A stretch of DNA of 64,000 bases, from assembly GCF_000176855.2 (NCBI RefSeq), contig NC_015138.1, positions 1,178,001 to 1,242,000 on the forward strand, written 5' to 3'. Each line of letters starts with the position of its first letter. Within the stretch, counting starts at the first letter, position 1. Source of the DNA: Paracidovorax avenae ATCC 19860 (GTDB lineage Bacteria > Pseudomonadota > Gammaproteobacteria > Burkholderiales > Burkholderiaceae_C). The notes beneath the pieces were generated by a model. That model was given only the letters and a program-made list of their open reading frames with translations, was not told the DNA's origin and made no database searches. Position numbers and translations under genes: made by a program. Positions 1 through 9,494 of the stretch are shown one piece after another.

Positions 1-343
1 GCACCAGCGCGCGGGTGCCGATGGTGGCCAGCGTGGGGCCGACGCGGCGCGGCCGCATCCAGCGTTGCAGGTGGCGGATGGCGTGGCCGGCTTCGCCGAG
101 CACCGGCAGCAGTTCGGTCAGTTCCACCTCCACCGCGGGCTTGCCGAGATCGGCGCGGAAGGCGGCATACCAGCGTTCGCGGCGCGCCTGCACGGCACGG
201 TGCAGGCGGCGCAGCATGCCGCGGCGCCGGGCGGCATCGGAGCTGCGCAGCGCCAGGGCCGTGGCGGCCTGGGCGTCGAAGAGGGCGCGTACGACGGCCT
301 CGGGGGCATCCTGGGGACATGGTTCCCGTGCGGGCGGCTGCAT
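1..343 (-). CDS. Aldehyde dehydrogenase, N-terminal fragment (cut by window edge)
   Basis: Only the first 114 residues are present; the gene continues beyond base 1. Reading leftwards from an ATG at 343, the protein has the N-terminal helix typical of class 3 type NAD(P)-dependent aldehyde dehydrogenases: an R-x3-L-x2-AV-x-ARRERWYAAF stretch (about residues 45-62), then DLGKP and a VELTELLPVL helix leading to WMRPRRV. This matches the family's substrate-channel entry region; the catalytic Cys and Glu lie outside the window. The start is 2 nt after the stop of the aldolase-like gene, so it is probably the last visible gene of the 5.8-kb operon, where it would oxidise an aldehyde from the aldolase or aminotransferase step. 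The family is clear; the substrate is not. Confidence 0.8.
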   Translation of the reverse strand, partial: MQPPAREPCPQDAPEAVVRALFDAQAATALALRSSDAARRRGMLRRLHRAVQARRERWYAAFRADLGKPAVEVELTELLPVLGEAGHAIRHLQRWMRPRRVGPTLATIGTRALV

Positions 344-345
344 GT

Positions 346-1005
346 TCAGTAGCCCTTGCTTTCCTCGGGCAGCAGGCCGTGCCGCACGCGCTGCCGGGCC
401 CGTTGCTCGTCCTTCATGAGCCGGCGGTTCGCCACGTGCCGCACGATCCAGGGCAGGGGCCGCACCGCGCCGCCGCTGGCAGTGGCGAGCACGTAGGCCT
501 TGGCGCATTTCTCGAACAGCTCGGCATTGAGCGCGAGCCGCGCGCCGGTCATGCCCAGCGCCAGCGGTTCGCCCTGCACCAGCAGCACGTTGCCGCCCCG
601 GCCGAGGGCGGATTGCAGCCGCTCGCCGGACGCCGCGGGCTGGGGCGGTGCCATGTGGCCGAGGTGGCGCACCTGTTCGTCGAACACGCCGGGCATGGCG
701 CCGCCGAAGCCTTCCAGGCAGAGCCCGAACGGGCCGCCACCGGAGGCCACGGCGCAGACATCGGGGCGCAGTGCGTACACGCCCGCATGCAGCGGCGCGC
801 GCGCATCGGCCGGCCCCAGGGCGTCCGGTTCGTCCAGGCCGGGCAGGGGCAGGCGGCGCGGCGCGACGTCTGCCGCGCGGCCGAACCACATGTCGCCGGT
901 GCCGGGAATGCGCAGCGACAGCGCCGGCCGGCGGCCGCCCAGCAGCTGCCGGGCCTCCAGGCGGTCGCGCAGCGTGTGCCAGAGCTGCTCGAGGGTTGCG
1001 TCCAT
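346..1005 (-). CDS. Class II aldolase/adducin-like protein, probably lacking the metal site
   Basis: A 219-residue protein beginning MDATLEQLW, preceded by a strong GGGAGG ribosome site 11 nt after the aminotransferase stop. The middle (LHAGVYALRPDVCAV, about residue 80 onward) and the overall plan match class II aldolase/adducin proteins. However, where active members have a His-x-His metal-binding motif after the RPDV strand, this one reads ASGGGPFG. The catalytic zinc site is therefore probably missing, and it may be a non-catalytic partner of the intact aldolase upstream or have another role. It is 2 nt from the aldehyde dehydrogenase start, so the two are surely cotranscribed. The fold assignment is fairly safe; enzyme activity is doubtful. 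Confidence 0.7.
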   Translation of the reverse strand: MDATLEQLWHTLRDRLEARQLLGGRRPALSLRIPGTGDMWFGRAADVAPRRLPLPGLDEPDALGPADARAPLHAGVYALRPDVCAVASGGGPFGLCLEGFGGAMPGVFDEQVRHLGHMAPPQPAASGERLQSALGRGGNVLLVQGEPLALGMTGARLALNAELFEKCAKAYVLATASGGAVRPLPWIVRHVANRRLMKDEQRARQRVRHGLLPEESKGY

Positions 1006-1016
1006 GGCGGCCTCCC

Positions 1017-2519
<1,503 letters not shown>

Positions 2520-2566
2520 GGCGTGGGCGGCGAAAGGAAGGGCTGGAAGCGGGAGCTGGCCGGTGG

Positions 2567-3307
2567 TCAGTACGCCGGCAGGCCTTCCCGGGATGGGGCG
2601 GGCTGCAGGGGCTGGTGGGTTGCGTGGGGCGGATGGGGCGGGGGGGACCCGTTGCGCTCCTGGAGCGCATCGTGGACGCGCCACAGCGCATCGCTGCCGG
2701 CGGTGTCGGCGAGGGCGGTGGCCGTGGCGGCGCGCTCGGCGATCCGGTCGGCCAGCAGCGCGCGGGCCAGGGCTTCCAGGTCGTCCACCGCCTGCAGGGC
2801 GGCCTGGCTGTCCCGGCCGCAGCACAGGATGCCGTGGTTGCGCATCAGGTAGGCCTGTGTGCCGGGCTGCACCGCCCGCGCGAATTTGGCCGCGAGCCAG
2901 CCGGTGCCGGAAGGGGCGTAGCCCACCATGGGCAGGAAGGGGCCCAGCGTGGCCTGCCAGCGCGGCGGCACGGGCACGGCGCGGCCCAGCAGGGCCAGGG
3001 CGCTGGCGACGGGCTGGTGCGTGTGGATGCTGCAGCCGGCATCGGGCCGCGCGCGCAGCAGGCCGGCGTGCAGGCCGGCCTCCACGGATGGGGCGCGGTC
3101 GCCGTCGACCTGCTGCAGGTCCGACAGGCGCAGCACGCAGACGTCGGCGGGCCGCATCGCGTGGTAGTCGACGGCCGAGGGCGTGACGGCCACGTGCCCG
3201 GCATCGAGGCGCAGCATGATGTTGCCGCCCGTGCCGGCAAAATAGCCGAGGCGCGACAGGGTGAGGCAGAGGTCCACGACGTGCTGTTTCTGGGCGAAGT
3301 GCTTCAT
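2567..3307 (-). CDS. Class II aldolase/adducin family protein (fuculose-phosphate aldolase type)
   Basis: A 246-residue cytosolic protein of the class II (metal-dependent) aldolase family that includes L-fuculose-1-phosphate and rhamnulose-1-phosphate aldolases. It shows GTGGNIMLRL near residue 25 (phosphate and backbone loop), the metal ligands in SIHTHQP near residue 97, and a further candidate ligand in MRNHGIL. Length matches the family apart from a Pro/His-rich tail of about 30 residues. Its ATG overlaps the kinase stop (ATGA), so the phosphorylated kinase product is the likely substrate, cleaved to a three-carbon phosphate and an aldehyde. The exact sugar cannot be read from the sequence. 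Unlike the second aldolase-like gene, the metal site is intact. Confidence 0.85.
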   Translation of the reverse strand: MKHFAQKQHVVDLCLTLSRLGYFAGTGGNIMLRLDAGHVAVTPSAVDYHAMRPADVCVLRLSDLQQVDGDRAPSVEAGLHAGLLRARPDAGCSIHTHQPVASALALLGRAVPVPPRWQATLGPFLPMVGYAPSGTGWLAAKFARAVQPGTQAYLMRNHGILCCGRDSQAALQAVDDLEALARALLADRIAERAATATALADTAGSDALWRVHDALQERNGSPPPHPPHATHQPLQPAPSREGLPAY

Positions 3308-4947
3308 GGCGATTCCGGAACGGGCGTGGGGGAGGCGGGGGCCGGTGCCGCGGCGGCATCGGTGGTGGTGGCCGGCGCGTTCAGCCGGTGGTAGAGGGGC
3401 GCCAGGCGGGTGCGCACTTCCTTGAAGGCCTCGAACTTGTCCGCATACAGGCGCTGCAGCGCAGCGGTGGGCTCGTAGACGTGGCGCGTGCGGCGCAGCC
3501 GGTGCAGCCCGGAGAACTCCAGCTCGCCGGTGCCCACGCCGGCGATGAAGGCCGCGCCGATGGCGTTGGCCTGGATGGGGTTGTCGGGCTGCCGTATCGG
3601 CTGGCCCGTGACGTCCGCCATGATCTGGCACCAGACCTCGCTCTGCGCGCCGCCGCCCACGGCGGTGACGGTGCCGGGATCGCGGCCGAGCAGCTTTGCG
3701 AAGGGCTCCATCATCCAGCGCGTGTTCAGCGCCACGCCCTCCAGGAAGGCGCGGAAGATGTCTTCGCGCGAGTGCTCCAGCGAGAGGTTGACGAGCCCTG
3801 CCCGCAGCCGCGGGTCGTCCACCGGGGTGCGCTCGCCGAAGAGCCAGGGGGTGTAGATCAGGCCGCGGGCGCCGGGCGGCACCCGGGCGGCAATGCGGTT
3901 GAGCACTTCGTACACCTCGGGGTGCTCCTCGTCGCTGGCGAGTTCGTCGGGGTGGTAGAGGATGCGGTCGCGCAGGAACGAGAGGTTCGCCCCGGCCGTG
4001 GATTGCAGCGCCATGGCCAGGTAGCGGCCGCCCACCGCGCAGGGCACGGCGGCGATCTTGCGGAACACATCGGTCTTCATGGCCGGCACGTGCGCGCCGA
4101 GCCAGGACGAGGTGCCCAGGTAGAGGTGCGTGGCGTAGTCGTCCACGGCCGCGCCCACGGCGACGGCGGAGTTGTCCACCGCGCCGGCCACCACCACGGT
4201 ATGCGGCTCCAGGCCCAGGGCCTGCGCGACCTCGGGCCGCAGCGGGCCCAGCACGTCGGTGGACTGCACGATCTCGGGCAACTGGCACGCCTCGATGCCC
4301 AGCTGCTTCAGCAGGCCCGCGTCGTAGCGGACGCGGTGGGGATCGCGGTTGTCGGTGACCCAGGCCGTGAGGATGGAGTCCTGCGTGGCGCACACGCGGC
4401 CGCACAGGCGCATGTTGAGGTAGTCCAGCGCGTTGAGGAATTTGTCGGTGCGCTCGTAGAGGTCGGGGCGCTCGTCGCGCACATAGGCGATGTGGCCGGC
4501 GATGTCGCGGCCGGTGCCGGAGGGGGCCCCGCCCGTCAGGCGCAGCCAGCGCCACAGCTTCAGCGGTGCGTAGCCCGCGATGTTGGCGAAGCGGCCCCGG
4601 GTGCGCCGGGCGGTGGCGGCGGCCCCGCGGGCATCGAGCCAGCTGATCGCCCGCCCGAGGGGCCGGCCGGCGCGGTCCACGCAGACGGTGACCTCGGTCT
4701 GGGTGGAGCAGCAGACGGCCACCACCTGCCGGCGCCGCGCCGCATCGGCCTGCAGCAGTTCGGCGGCGGCATCGAGCAGGGCCTGCCACCAGTGTTCCGG
4801 GTCCTGCTCGGCCTGCATGCCCTGCACGTGCAGGGCCACGGGGCGGAAGGACCAGGCATGCACGGCACCGTCCAGCGACACGAGGGCGCACTTGCAGCCG
4901 GAGGTGCCGAGATCGATGGCCAGGACCAGCCTTTGGGCGAGGGGCAT
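3304..4947 (-). CDS. FGGY-family carbohydrate kinase
   Basis: A 547-residue ATP-dependent sugar or polyol kinase of the FGGY family (xylulokinase, glycerokinase and relatives). The N-terminus has the phosphate-1 motif LAIDLGTSGCKCALV; STQTEVTVCVDRAG and ISWLDARG follow; AGAVDNSAVAVGA with YLGTSSW marks the second ATPase-fold half; and GGGAQSEVWCQIMADVTGQP near residue 440 is the FGGY signature 2 region. An Ala/Pro-rich tail of about 30 residues is extra. The start at 4947 was preferred over the ATG at 4953 because TGAGG then lies about 6 nt upstream. The gene is 8 nt from the porin stop and overlaps the aldolase start, suggesting transport, then phosphorylation, then aldol cleavage. Substrate unknown. 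Confidence 0.88.
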   Translation of the reverse strand: MPLAQRLVLAIDLGTSGCKCALVSLDGAVHAWSFRPVALHVQGMQAEQDPEHWWQALLDAAAELLQADAARRRQVVAVCCSTQTEVTVCVDRAGRPLGRAISWLDARGAAATARRTRGRFANIAGYAPLKLWRWLRLTGGAPSGTGRDIAGHIAYVRDERPDLYERTDKFLNALDYLNMRLCGRVCATQDSILTAWVTDNRDPHRVRYDAGLLKQLGIEACQLPEIVQSTDVLGPLRPEVAQALGLEPHTVVVAGAVDNSAVAVGAAVDDYATHLYLGTSSWLGAHVPAMKTDVFRKIAAVPCAVGGRYLAMALQSTAGANLSFLRDRILYHPDELASDEEHPEVYEVLNRIAARVPPGARGLIYTPWLFGERTPVDDPRLRAGLVNLSLEHSREDIFRAFLEGVALNTRWMMEPFAKLLGRDPGTVTAVGGGAQSEVWCQIMADVTGQPIRQPDNPIQANAIGAAFIAGVGTGELEFSGLHRLRRTRHVYEPTAALQRLYADKFEAFKEVRTRLAPLYHRLNAPATTTDAAAAPAPASPTPVPESP

Positions 4948-4955
4948 GGGCATCC

Positions 4956-5843
4956 TCAGAACTTGCGCGAGACGGCGAGCACGAGGCGGTTGCCGTCGGC
5001 CGCGCGCAGCCGGTCGCCGTCCATCACCTGGAACATCTCGCGCACGCGGGTGCGCGGCATGACGTATTCGGCACTCCAGTCGAAGCCCCAGCGGCGGTGC
5101 AGGATGCCCACCGAGTAATCGGAGAAGTCCACCTCCTTGAAGTGCCGGATCTTCTGCGTGCCCGCGTGCAGTTTCAGCGTGGTCTGCGCATCCAGCGCGA
5201 TGCGGTAGTCCAGGTCGAACAGCCAGCTGCCGCGCGAGTTCTGCTCGCCGCGGGCATAGCATTCCAGCGCGTGCGCCGGATCGGCCGATACCGCCAGGAG
5301 CTGGCCGCAGACGCCGCCGGTATCGGCGCCGCGGTAGGTCTTGGAGATCACGTTCAGGATGCGCCCTTCGAGCGCGCCCCAGCCGATCTCCAGCACCGCG
5401 TACGAGGTGTCGTAGCGGGTCGTGCGGAAGTCCGTGGGCGCCCCGGCATCGGCATCGATCCCATGCGGTGCGCTGAAGCGTGCGCCGGGGAAGAACTCCG
5501 TGGCCAGCCCGGCGCCGAAGTGCCAGCCGTCCGGATCGCCGAAGCGCCATCCGGCACCCAGCAGCAGGTTGTAGCCGTCGCTGCCCGTATAGGCCTTGCT
5601 GCTCACGGTGGAGAACTGTGCCTGCGCAACCAGACCGCTTTCATGGGCGACCTGCACGCTCAGCTGCGCGCCGGGCCGCATGACCGAATCCGAAATGCCG
5701 CGCGTGCGCTGGTCGCTGACGAGCTTCACCTCGGTCTCGACGGCATAGCTGGCAGTCTCGTCGGCCGGGGCGGCGGCAGCGGCGCCGCCGTACAGGGCGC
5801 CGAAGGCACCGAGGGCGGCGATGGGGAGCAGGGTGGAGCGCAT
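4956..5843 (-). CDS. TorF-family putative outer-membrane porin
   Basis: A 295-residue exported protein with a Sec signal peptide (basic MRSTLLP, hydrophobic core, AAAAAPADE cleavage region around residue 24). The mature part alternates short amphipathic strands with turns and ends in VSRKF, the terminal Phe expected for outer-membrane beta-barrels. The opening VKLVSDQRTRGIS matches the proteobacterial TorF/Gcw_chp family of putative porins. It lies 8 nt upstream of the kinase and probably admits the operon's substrate across the outer membrane, though no family member's substrate can be inferred. Two Cys residues in the middle (about 185 and 200) could form a loop disulfide. Confidence 0.85.
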   Translation of the reverse strand: MRSTLLPIAALGAFGALYGGAAAAAPADETASYAVETEVKLVSDQRTRGISDSVMRPGAQLSVQVAHESGLVAQAQFSTVSSKAYTGSDGYNLLLGAGWRFGDPDGWHFGAGLATEFFPGARFSAPHGIDADAGAPTDFRTTRYDTSYAVLEIGWGALEGRILNVISKTYRGADTGGVCGQLLAVSADPAHALECYARGEQNSRGSWLFDLDYRIALDAQTTLKLHAGTQKIRHFKEVDFSDYSVGILHRRWGFDWSAEYVMPRTRVREMFQVMDGDRLRAADGNRLVLAVSRKF

Positions 5844-5906
5844 GGAGGGCCTTTCTGGAGCGGGGCGGGGCAGGGCGTGGATGGGGGACGGGATGGGCGG
5901 GCCGTG

Positions 5907-6332
5907 TCAGTGCCGGCAGGCCGGCGCCGCGGGGATCTCGGCGACGCGCTGCAGCCGCTCGGTCTGGCCGAGCAGTTCGGTGCCCACGAACGCGCGCACC
6001 TGCAACTCGCCCGACTTCACGCGCAGCGCGCCCTTGTATTTGCGGCTGTCACGCGGGTCGTACACCCAGCCGTCGCGCCAGGCGTCGTTGTCGTAGCGCT
6101 CCAGGCGCGCGATCTGCGTGCCGCAGGTGTCGCGGGGCTGGCCGGCGTCCTTGTCCCAGACGACCTGCCCGCAGAGTGCGGAGGGCGCGTCGGAGCAGGG
6201 CTTGAACTCCAGCACCGCGTCCTTCTCCGCGGTCATCCACAGACCCTTGGCGTCATCGGGGGCCGCCCGGGCCGGCGACAGGAATGCCGACAGCAGGCCG
6301 GCGGCGAGGAGAAAGCGCGTGCGTGGCGTCAT
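5907..6332 (-). CDS. DUF2147-domain secreted protein
   Basis: A 141-residue protein with a clear signal peptide (MTPRTRFLLAAGLLSAFLSPARAA) and a mature domain matching DUF2147: GLWMTAEKDAVLEFKPC at the start, CGQVVWDKD, and the DPRDSRKYKGALRVK strand pair. Three or four Cys residues could form disulfides in the periplasm. Function unknown; in other bacteria such genes lie near transport or outer-membrane lipid genes. It is 63 nt upstream of the porin on the same strand, so it may be the first gene of the catabolic operon. Its start is only 21 nt from the tandem operator that also faces the divergent SDR, suggesting shared control. Confidence 0.8.
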   Translation of the reverse strand: MTPRTRFLLAAGLLSAFLSPARAAPDDAKGLWMTAEKDAVLEFKPCSDAPSALCGQVVWDKDAGQPRDTCGTQIARLERYDNDAWRDGWVYDPRDSRKYKGALRVKSGELQVRAFVGTELLGQTERLQRVAEIPAAPACRH

Positions 6333-6352
6333 GGAAAGCTCCGTGTTTTTTG

Positions 6353-6383
6353 GTAGTTATGACTAGTTTATAGTGATGACTAT
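6353..6383. promoter_or_regulatory. Tandem operator pair in the SDR/DUF2147 divergent promoter
   Basis: Two near-identical imperfect palindromes, TAGTTATGACTA (6354-6365) and TAGTGATGACTA (6371-6382, extending to ATAGTGATGACTAT), are spaced exactly 17 nt apart in an AT-rich island of otherwise GC-rich DNA. A matching site plus half-site with the same spacing lies before the MFS transporter and TetR genes at 8692-8715. The likely ligand is the TetR protein encoded at 8765-9475. Binding is inferred; the repeats are directly visible. Confidence 0.65.
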
Positions 6384-6455
6384 ATTTTTGACAGAAGTGT
6401 GAAGGCGGGGAAAACCCTAGGGATCCCCGGTCGAGGACTCTTGAAGGAGACATCC

Positions 6456-7505
6456 ATGCGAACTGCCTTGGTCACTGGCGGCACGGGATACGTGGCCGGA
6501 CATCTGGTGCAGCAATTGCTGCAGGAGGGCTGGCGTGTCCATGCGACCGTCCGGGACCCGTCCGACGCCCGCAAGATGCAGGTGCTGTCGGCCCTGGGCC
6601 AGGCCCATCCGGGCCGGCTGCATTGCTTCGCCGCGGACCTGCTGCAGGAGCGGTCCTTCGACGGCGCCATGCAGGGGTGCGACACCGTGTTCCATGTGGC
6701 GTCGCCCTTCCACCTGCCCGAGCGCATCCGGGACCCGCAGCGCCAGCTGATCGATCCGGCGCTCCAGGGAACGCGCAATGTGCTGGCGTCGGTGGACCGC
6801 ACTTCCTGCGTGGAGCAGGTGGTGCTGACTTCGTCCATCGGTGCCATGTTCGGGGACTACTCCGGTGTGATGGACGCGCCCGGGCGCATGCTGACCGAAG
6901 ACCGGTTCAACACCACCAGCACGCTGCACCACAACCCCTACCACTACTCGAAGGTGCTGGCCGAGCGGGAGGCATGGCGCATCGCCGGGGATCAGTCCCG
7001 CTGGCGCCTGGTGGCCCTGCATCCGGGCCTGGTGCTGGGGCCGCCGCTGGGTGGTGGATCGGTGTCGGGCAGCCTGTTCCTGCTGGACGAGCTCCTGCGG
7101 GGCGTGTTTTTCTATGGGGTGCCGGATTTCAGCTTCGCGACCGTGGATGTGCGGGACGTCGCCCGCGCGCACCTCGCCGCGGCGTCGAACGGGCAGGCCT
7201 CGGGCCGCTACATCGTGGCGGAGCGCACTATGGTGCGCTTCGCCGAGATGGCGCGCATGGTCAGGCCCGTGCACCCCCGGCCGTGGCTTCTTCCGCGGCA
7301 CCAGCTGCCCGGCGGACTGGTGCGGCTGATCGGGCCGCTCTTCGGGCTGTCGCCGGCCTATGTGCGGGGGCACCTGGGCATCCGCTTCGAGCTGGACAAC
7401 CGCAGGAGCCAGAGCGAACTGGGCCTGCGCTACCGGCCGATCGAGGAAACGCTGCAGGCCCACTGCGAGGCCTGGCTGGCGCAGCGCGGAGCGCGGCGGC
7501 CCTGA
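6456..7505 (+). CDS. NAD(P)-dependent epimerase/dehydratase, dihydroflavonol-4-reductase-like
   Basis: A 349-residue extended-SDR enzyme. The Rossmann motif TGGTGYVAGHL lies near residue 7, VHATVRD follows beta-2, and the catalytic YHYSK motif is near residue 166, after TSSIGA. The set matches dihydroflavonol-4-reductase/cinnamoyl-CoA-reductase-like enzymes that reduce ketones or aldehydes with NADPH. The start at 6456 has a near-perfect GAAGGAGA ribosome site; a longer in-frame reading from 6399 was rejected. The C-terminal part (PWLLPRHQLPGGLVRLIGPLFGL) is hydrophobic but probably not membrane-spanning. It faces the tandem operator shared with the MFS/TetR pair, so it may modify the compound that inactivates the repressor. 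Substrate unknown. Confidence 0.85.
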   Translation: MRTALVTGGTGYVAGHLVQQLLQEGWRVHATVRDPSDARKMQVLSALGQAHPGRLHCFAADLLQERSFDGAMQGCDTVFHVASPFHLPERIRDPQRQLIDPALQGTRNVLASVDRTSCVEQVVLTSSIGAMFGDYSGVMDAPGRMLTEDRFNTTSTLHHNPYHYSKVLAEREAWRIAGDQSRWRLVALHPGLVLGPPLGGGSVSGSLFLLDELLRGVFFYGVPDFSFATVDVRDVARAHLAAASNGQASGRYIVAERTMVRFAEMARMVRPVHPRPWLLPRHQLPGGLVRLIGPLFGLSPAYVRGHLGIRFELDNRRSQSELGLRYRPIEETLQAHCEAWLAQRGARRP

Positions 7506-7517
7506 CCCCCGGCGGTG

Positions 7518-8675
7518 TCAGCCCGCCAGCGCCCGGCGCTGGCGCACCGTGCCCAGCGCGAGCACGAGCACCGCCGCCGCGCCGAATGCGGCGCTCACCA
7601 GCGGAACGGCCTGCGCCTGCTCGCCCTCGACGAAGAACGATGCGACCAGCGGGCCGCATGCGATGCCGAACAGCTGGGCGGCGGGCACCAGCGAGGCCAC
7701 GCGGCCGCTGGGGTCCACATCGAAAGCCAGGCGCATCTGGAACGGCGTGATGAACAGCCAGAGGAAGGCGAACAGGCCGCAGAGCAGGACGAAGGCCGTG
7801 GCGCCGCCGCCGGCCGTGGCCGGCACCGACAGGGCCACGGCCCCCAGCAACAGGGAGGCGGGCAGCAGCACCGCCGGTGCGCCCACGGTGCGCACGAGGG
7901 CCGACCCGCAACTGCCTCCGACGACCTGGATGCCCAGGCAGGCGGCGACCAGGGTCTGCACGCCCGTGGCCGAGAGGCCCGCATCCCTGCCCAGGGGTTC
8001 CACATAGGCCCAGAGCGCGCCCAGCGTGGACAGCTGCAGGAAGGCCGCGAGCAGGGGGACCGCGCGCGCGGGCGTCCAGGCGAAGCCGCCGTTGTCCGCC
8101 ACCGGCAGGGGCTGCAGCGAACGGGGCAGCGCGGGCGCCAGCAGCGCCGGCAGGAGCAGCAGCGCGGCCAGCAGGCCGAATGCGCCCTGCCAGCCGTGGG
8201 CCGGGATGACCACGTGCGCCAGCAGCAGGCCGACGAGCGCCTGGGCCGCCGTCTGGGTGACGAAGAAAGCGCCCGCGATCCGGTCGGGCTGGGCGCTGCG
8301 CACGATCACCGCCGTGGTGCCCCAGACCAGGATGCCCTCTGCCAGGCCCGCCGCCCCGCGCACCAGGGCGAAGCCCGGGACGCCGCTGGCGTGCAGCGTG
8401 CCCCAGTCCAGCGCCGCGGCCGCCAGCGTGGCGCCGGCCGTTGCCAGGGGGAGGAGCCTGAGGGGCAGCATCTGGTCGCCGAGCAGCACGCCCAGCGCCA
8501 GGGCGACGATCTCCGCCATGGCCACCGCGCCCAGGCCGTCGAGGCCGAGGCGCCCGGCCTCCAGCAGCTCCCCGAGCAGGATGGGCTGCAGCCCCAGGGT
8601 CAGCAGCGCGAGCGATCCGACGCCCAGGGCCGACAGCAGGGCGACGGGGCGGATCTCTTGCTTGATGCAGGTCAT
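7518..8675 (-). CDS. MFS transporter, probable drug/metabolite efflux
   Basis: A 385-residue, roughly 12-helix major facilitator. Hydrophobic segments recur from PVALLSALGVGSLALLTLGLQPILLG at the N-terminus to the last helices before the end. An internal LGVLLGDQ loop with charged residues lies between helices 2 and 3. Size and layout fit drug:proton antiporters or sugar-efflux carriers. The start at 8675 (MTCIKQ) was chosen over 8687 because the operator at 8692-8705 lies almost on top of the earlier ATG. The gene is divergent from the TetR regulator and convergent with the SDR, the usual layout of a TetR-repressed efflux pump. The exported substrate is unknown. Confidence 0.8.
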   Translation of the reverse strand: MTCIKQEIRPVALLSALGVGSLALLTLGLQPILLGELLEAGRLGLDGLGAVAMAEIVALALGVLLGDQMLPLRLLPLATAGATLAAAALDWGTLHASGVPGFALVRGAAGLAEGILVWGTTAVIVRSAQPDRIAGAFFVTQTAAQALVGLLLAHVVIPAHGWQGAFGLLAALLLLPALLAPALPRSLQPLPVADNGGFAWTPARAVPLLAAFLQLSTLGALWAYVEPLGRDAGLSATGVQTLVAACLGIQVVGGSCGSALVRTVGAPAVLLPASLLLGAVALSVPATAGGGATAFVLLCGLFAFLWLFITPFQMRLAFDVDPSGRVASLVPAAQLFGIACGPLVASFFVEGEQAQAVPLVSAAFGAAAVLVLALGTVRQRRALAG

Positions 8676-8691
8676 GGGGGCATCCAAAAAT

Positions 8692-8715
8692 ATAGTGATT
8701 GCTATCGTATAGTCA
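8692..8715. promoter_or_regulatory. Operator plus half-site between the MFS and TetR genes
   Basis: ATAGTGATTGCTAT (8692-8705) is followed 17 nt after its start by the half-site ATAGTCA (8709-8715). Motif and spacing reproduce the pair at 6353-6383. It covers the likely promoters of both divergent genes, consistent with TetR autoregulation and repression of the transporter. Confidence 0.65.
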
Positions 8716-8764
8716 GTGGGCCTGGAATGCCATCCGCGATACCCTGGGAGAATCCCGAACCGAC

Positions 8765-9475
8765 ATGACCAAAACCGCCGCCTCCCGGCCCCGCCGGCCC
8801 CAGCCCGACCTGGCCACCAAGGTGCAGCCCGCGCAGCAGCGCGCGGCCGACACGTTCGAGCGCATCCTCGAAGCCGCCGCGCAGACCCTCGACGAGGTGG
8901 GCATCGAGCGGCTGTCCACCAACCTGGTGTGCGAGCGGGCGGGCCTGACGCCCCCGGCCCTCTACCGCTACTTCCCCAACAAGTACGCGCTGCTGTCCGA
9001 GCTGGGCCAGCGCCTGATGCAGCGCCAGAACGACTGCGTGGGGCGCTGGATCGGCGCGGAGGTGTTCTCGCACGGCGAGCAGGCCCTGGCGAGCGCGCTG
9101 GAAGGGCTGTTGCTGGACACCTACGAGGTCACGCGCAGCACCCCCGCCGGGGTGTGGATCATGCGCGCCATGCGCGCCGTGCCCGCGCTGCAGCAGGTGC
9201 GGCTCGCCTCCCACGCCGAGGTGACGCAGGCGCAGACGGAGCTGCTCGCGCAGGTGCTGCCCGGGACGGACCGCGGCGAGTTGCGCCTGGCCAGCCGTGT
9301 GGTGGTGGAGATGATCTATGCCGCCGTGGAGATGCTGTTCGACGAGGCGCTGGACCCGAAGGCCGTGGCGCGCACCGTGGCCGCCATGCTGGCGAGCCAG
9401 CTGGGGCGCACGGCGCAGACCGCGCCCCCGGTGCCTGCCGCGGCCGCCCGGCCTGCGCGCAAACGCACGCGCTGA
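8765..9475 (+). CDS. TetR/AcrR family transcriptional regulator
   Basis: A 236-residue regulator. The N-terminal TetR DNA-binding domain covers about residues 27-80: TFERILEAAAQTLDEVGIERLST, then the recognition helix VCERAGLTPPALYRYFPNKYAL. The larger C-terminal ligand/dimer domain follows, ending in an Ala/Arg/Lys-rich tail (PAARPARKRTR). The start at 8765 (MTKTAAS) removes 22 residues encoded by the operator region itself. It is divergent from the MFS gene and probably represses it and itself through the ATAG palindromes; the matching sites at 6353-6383 suggest it also controls the SDR and perhaps the DUF2147/porin operon. Inducer unknown. Confidence 0.85.
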   Translation: MTKTAASRPRRPQPDLATKVQPAQQRAADTFERILEAAAQTLDEVGIERLSTNLVCERAGLTPPALYRYFPNKYALLSELGQRLMQRQNDCVGRWIGAEVFSHGEQALASALEGLLLDTYEVTRSTPAGVWIMRAMRAVPALQQVRLASHAEVTQAQTELLAQVLPGTDRGELRLASRVVVEMIYAAVEMLFDEALDPKAVARTVAAMLASQLGRTAQTAPPVPAAAARPARKRTR

Positions 9476-9477
9476 CC

Positions 9478-9494
9478 GCCGCCGGTACGGCGGC
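9478..9494. terminator. Possible bidirectional hairpin between tetR and ureD ends
   Basis: GCCGCCG (9478-9484), a GTA loop, then CGGCGGC (9488-9494) form a 7-bp perfect GC stem between the convergent ends of the regulator and ureD. There is no T-run on either side, so intrinsic termination is uncertain. Confidence 0.35.
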
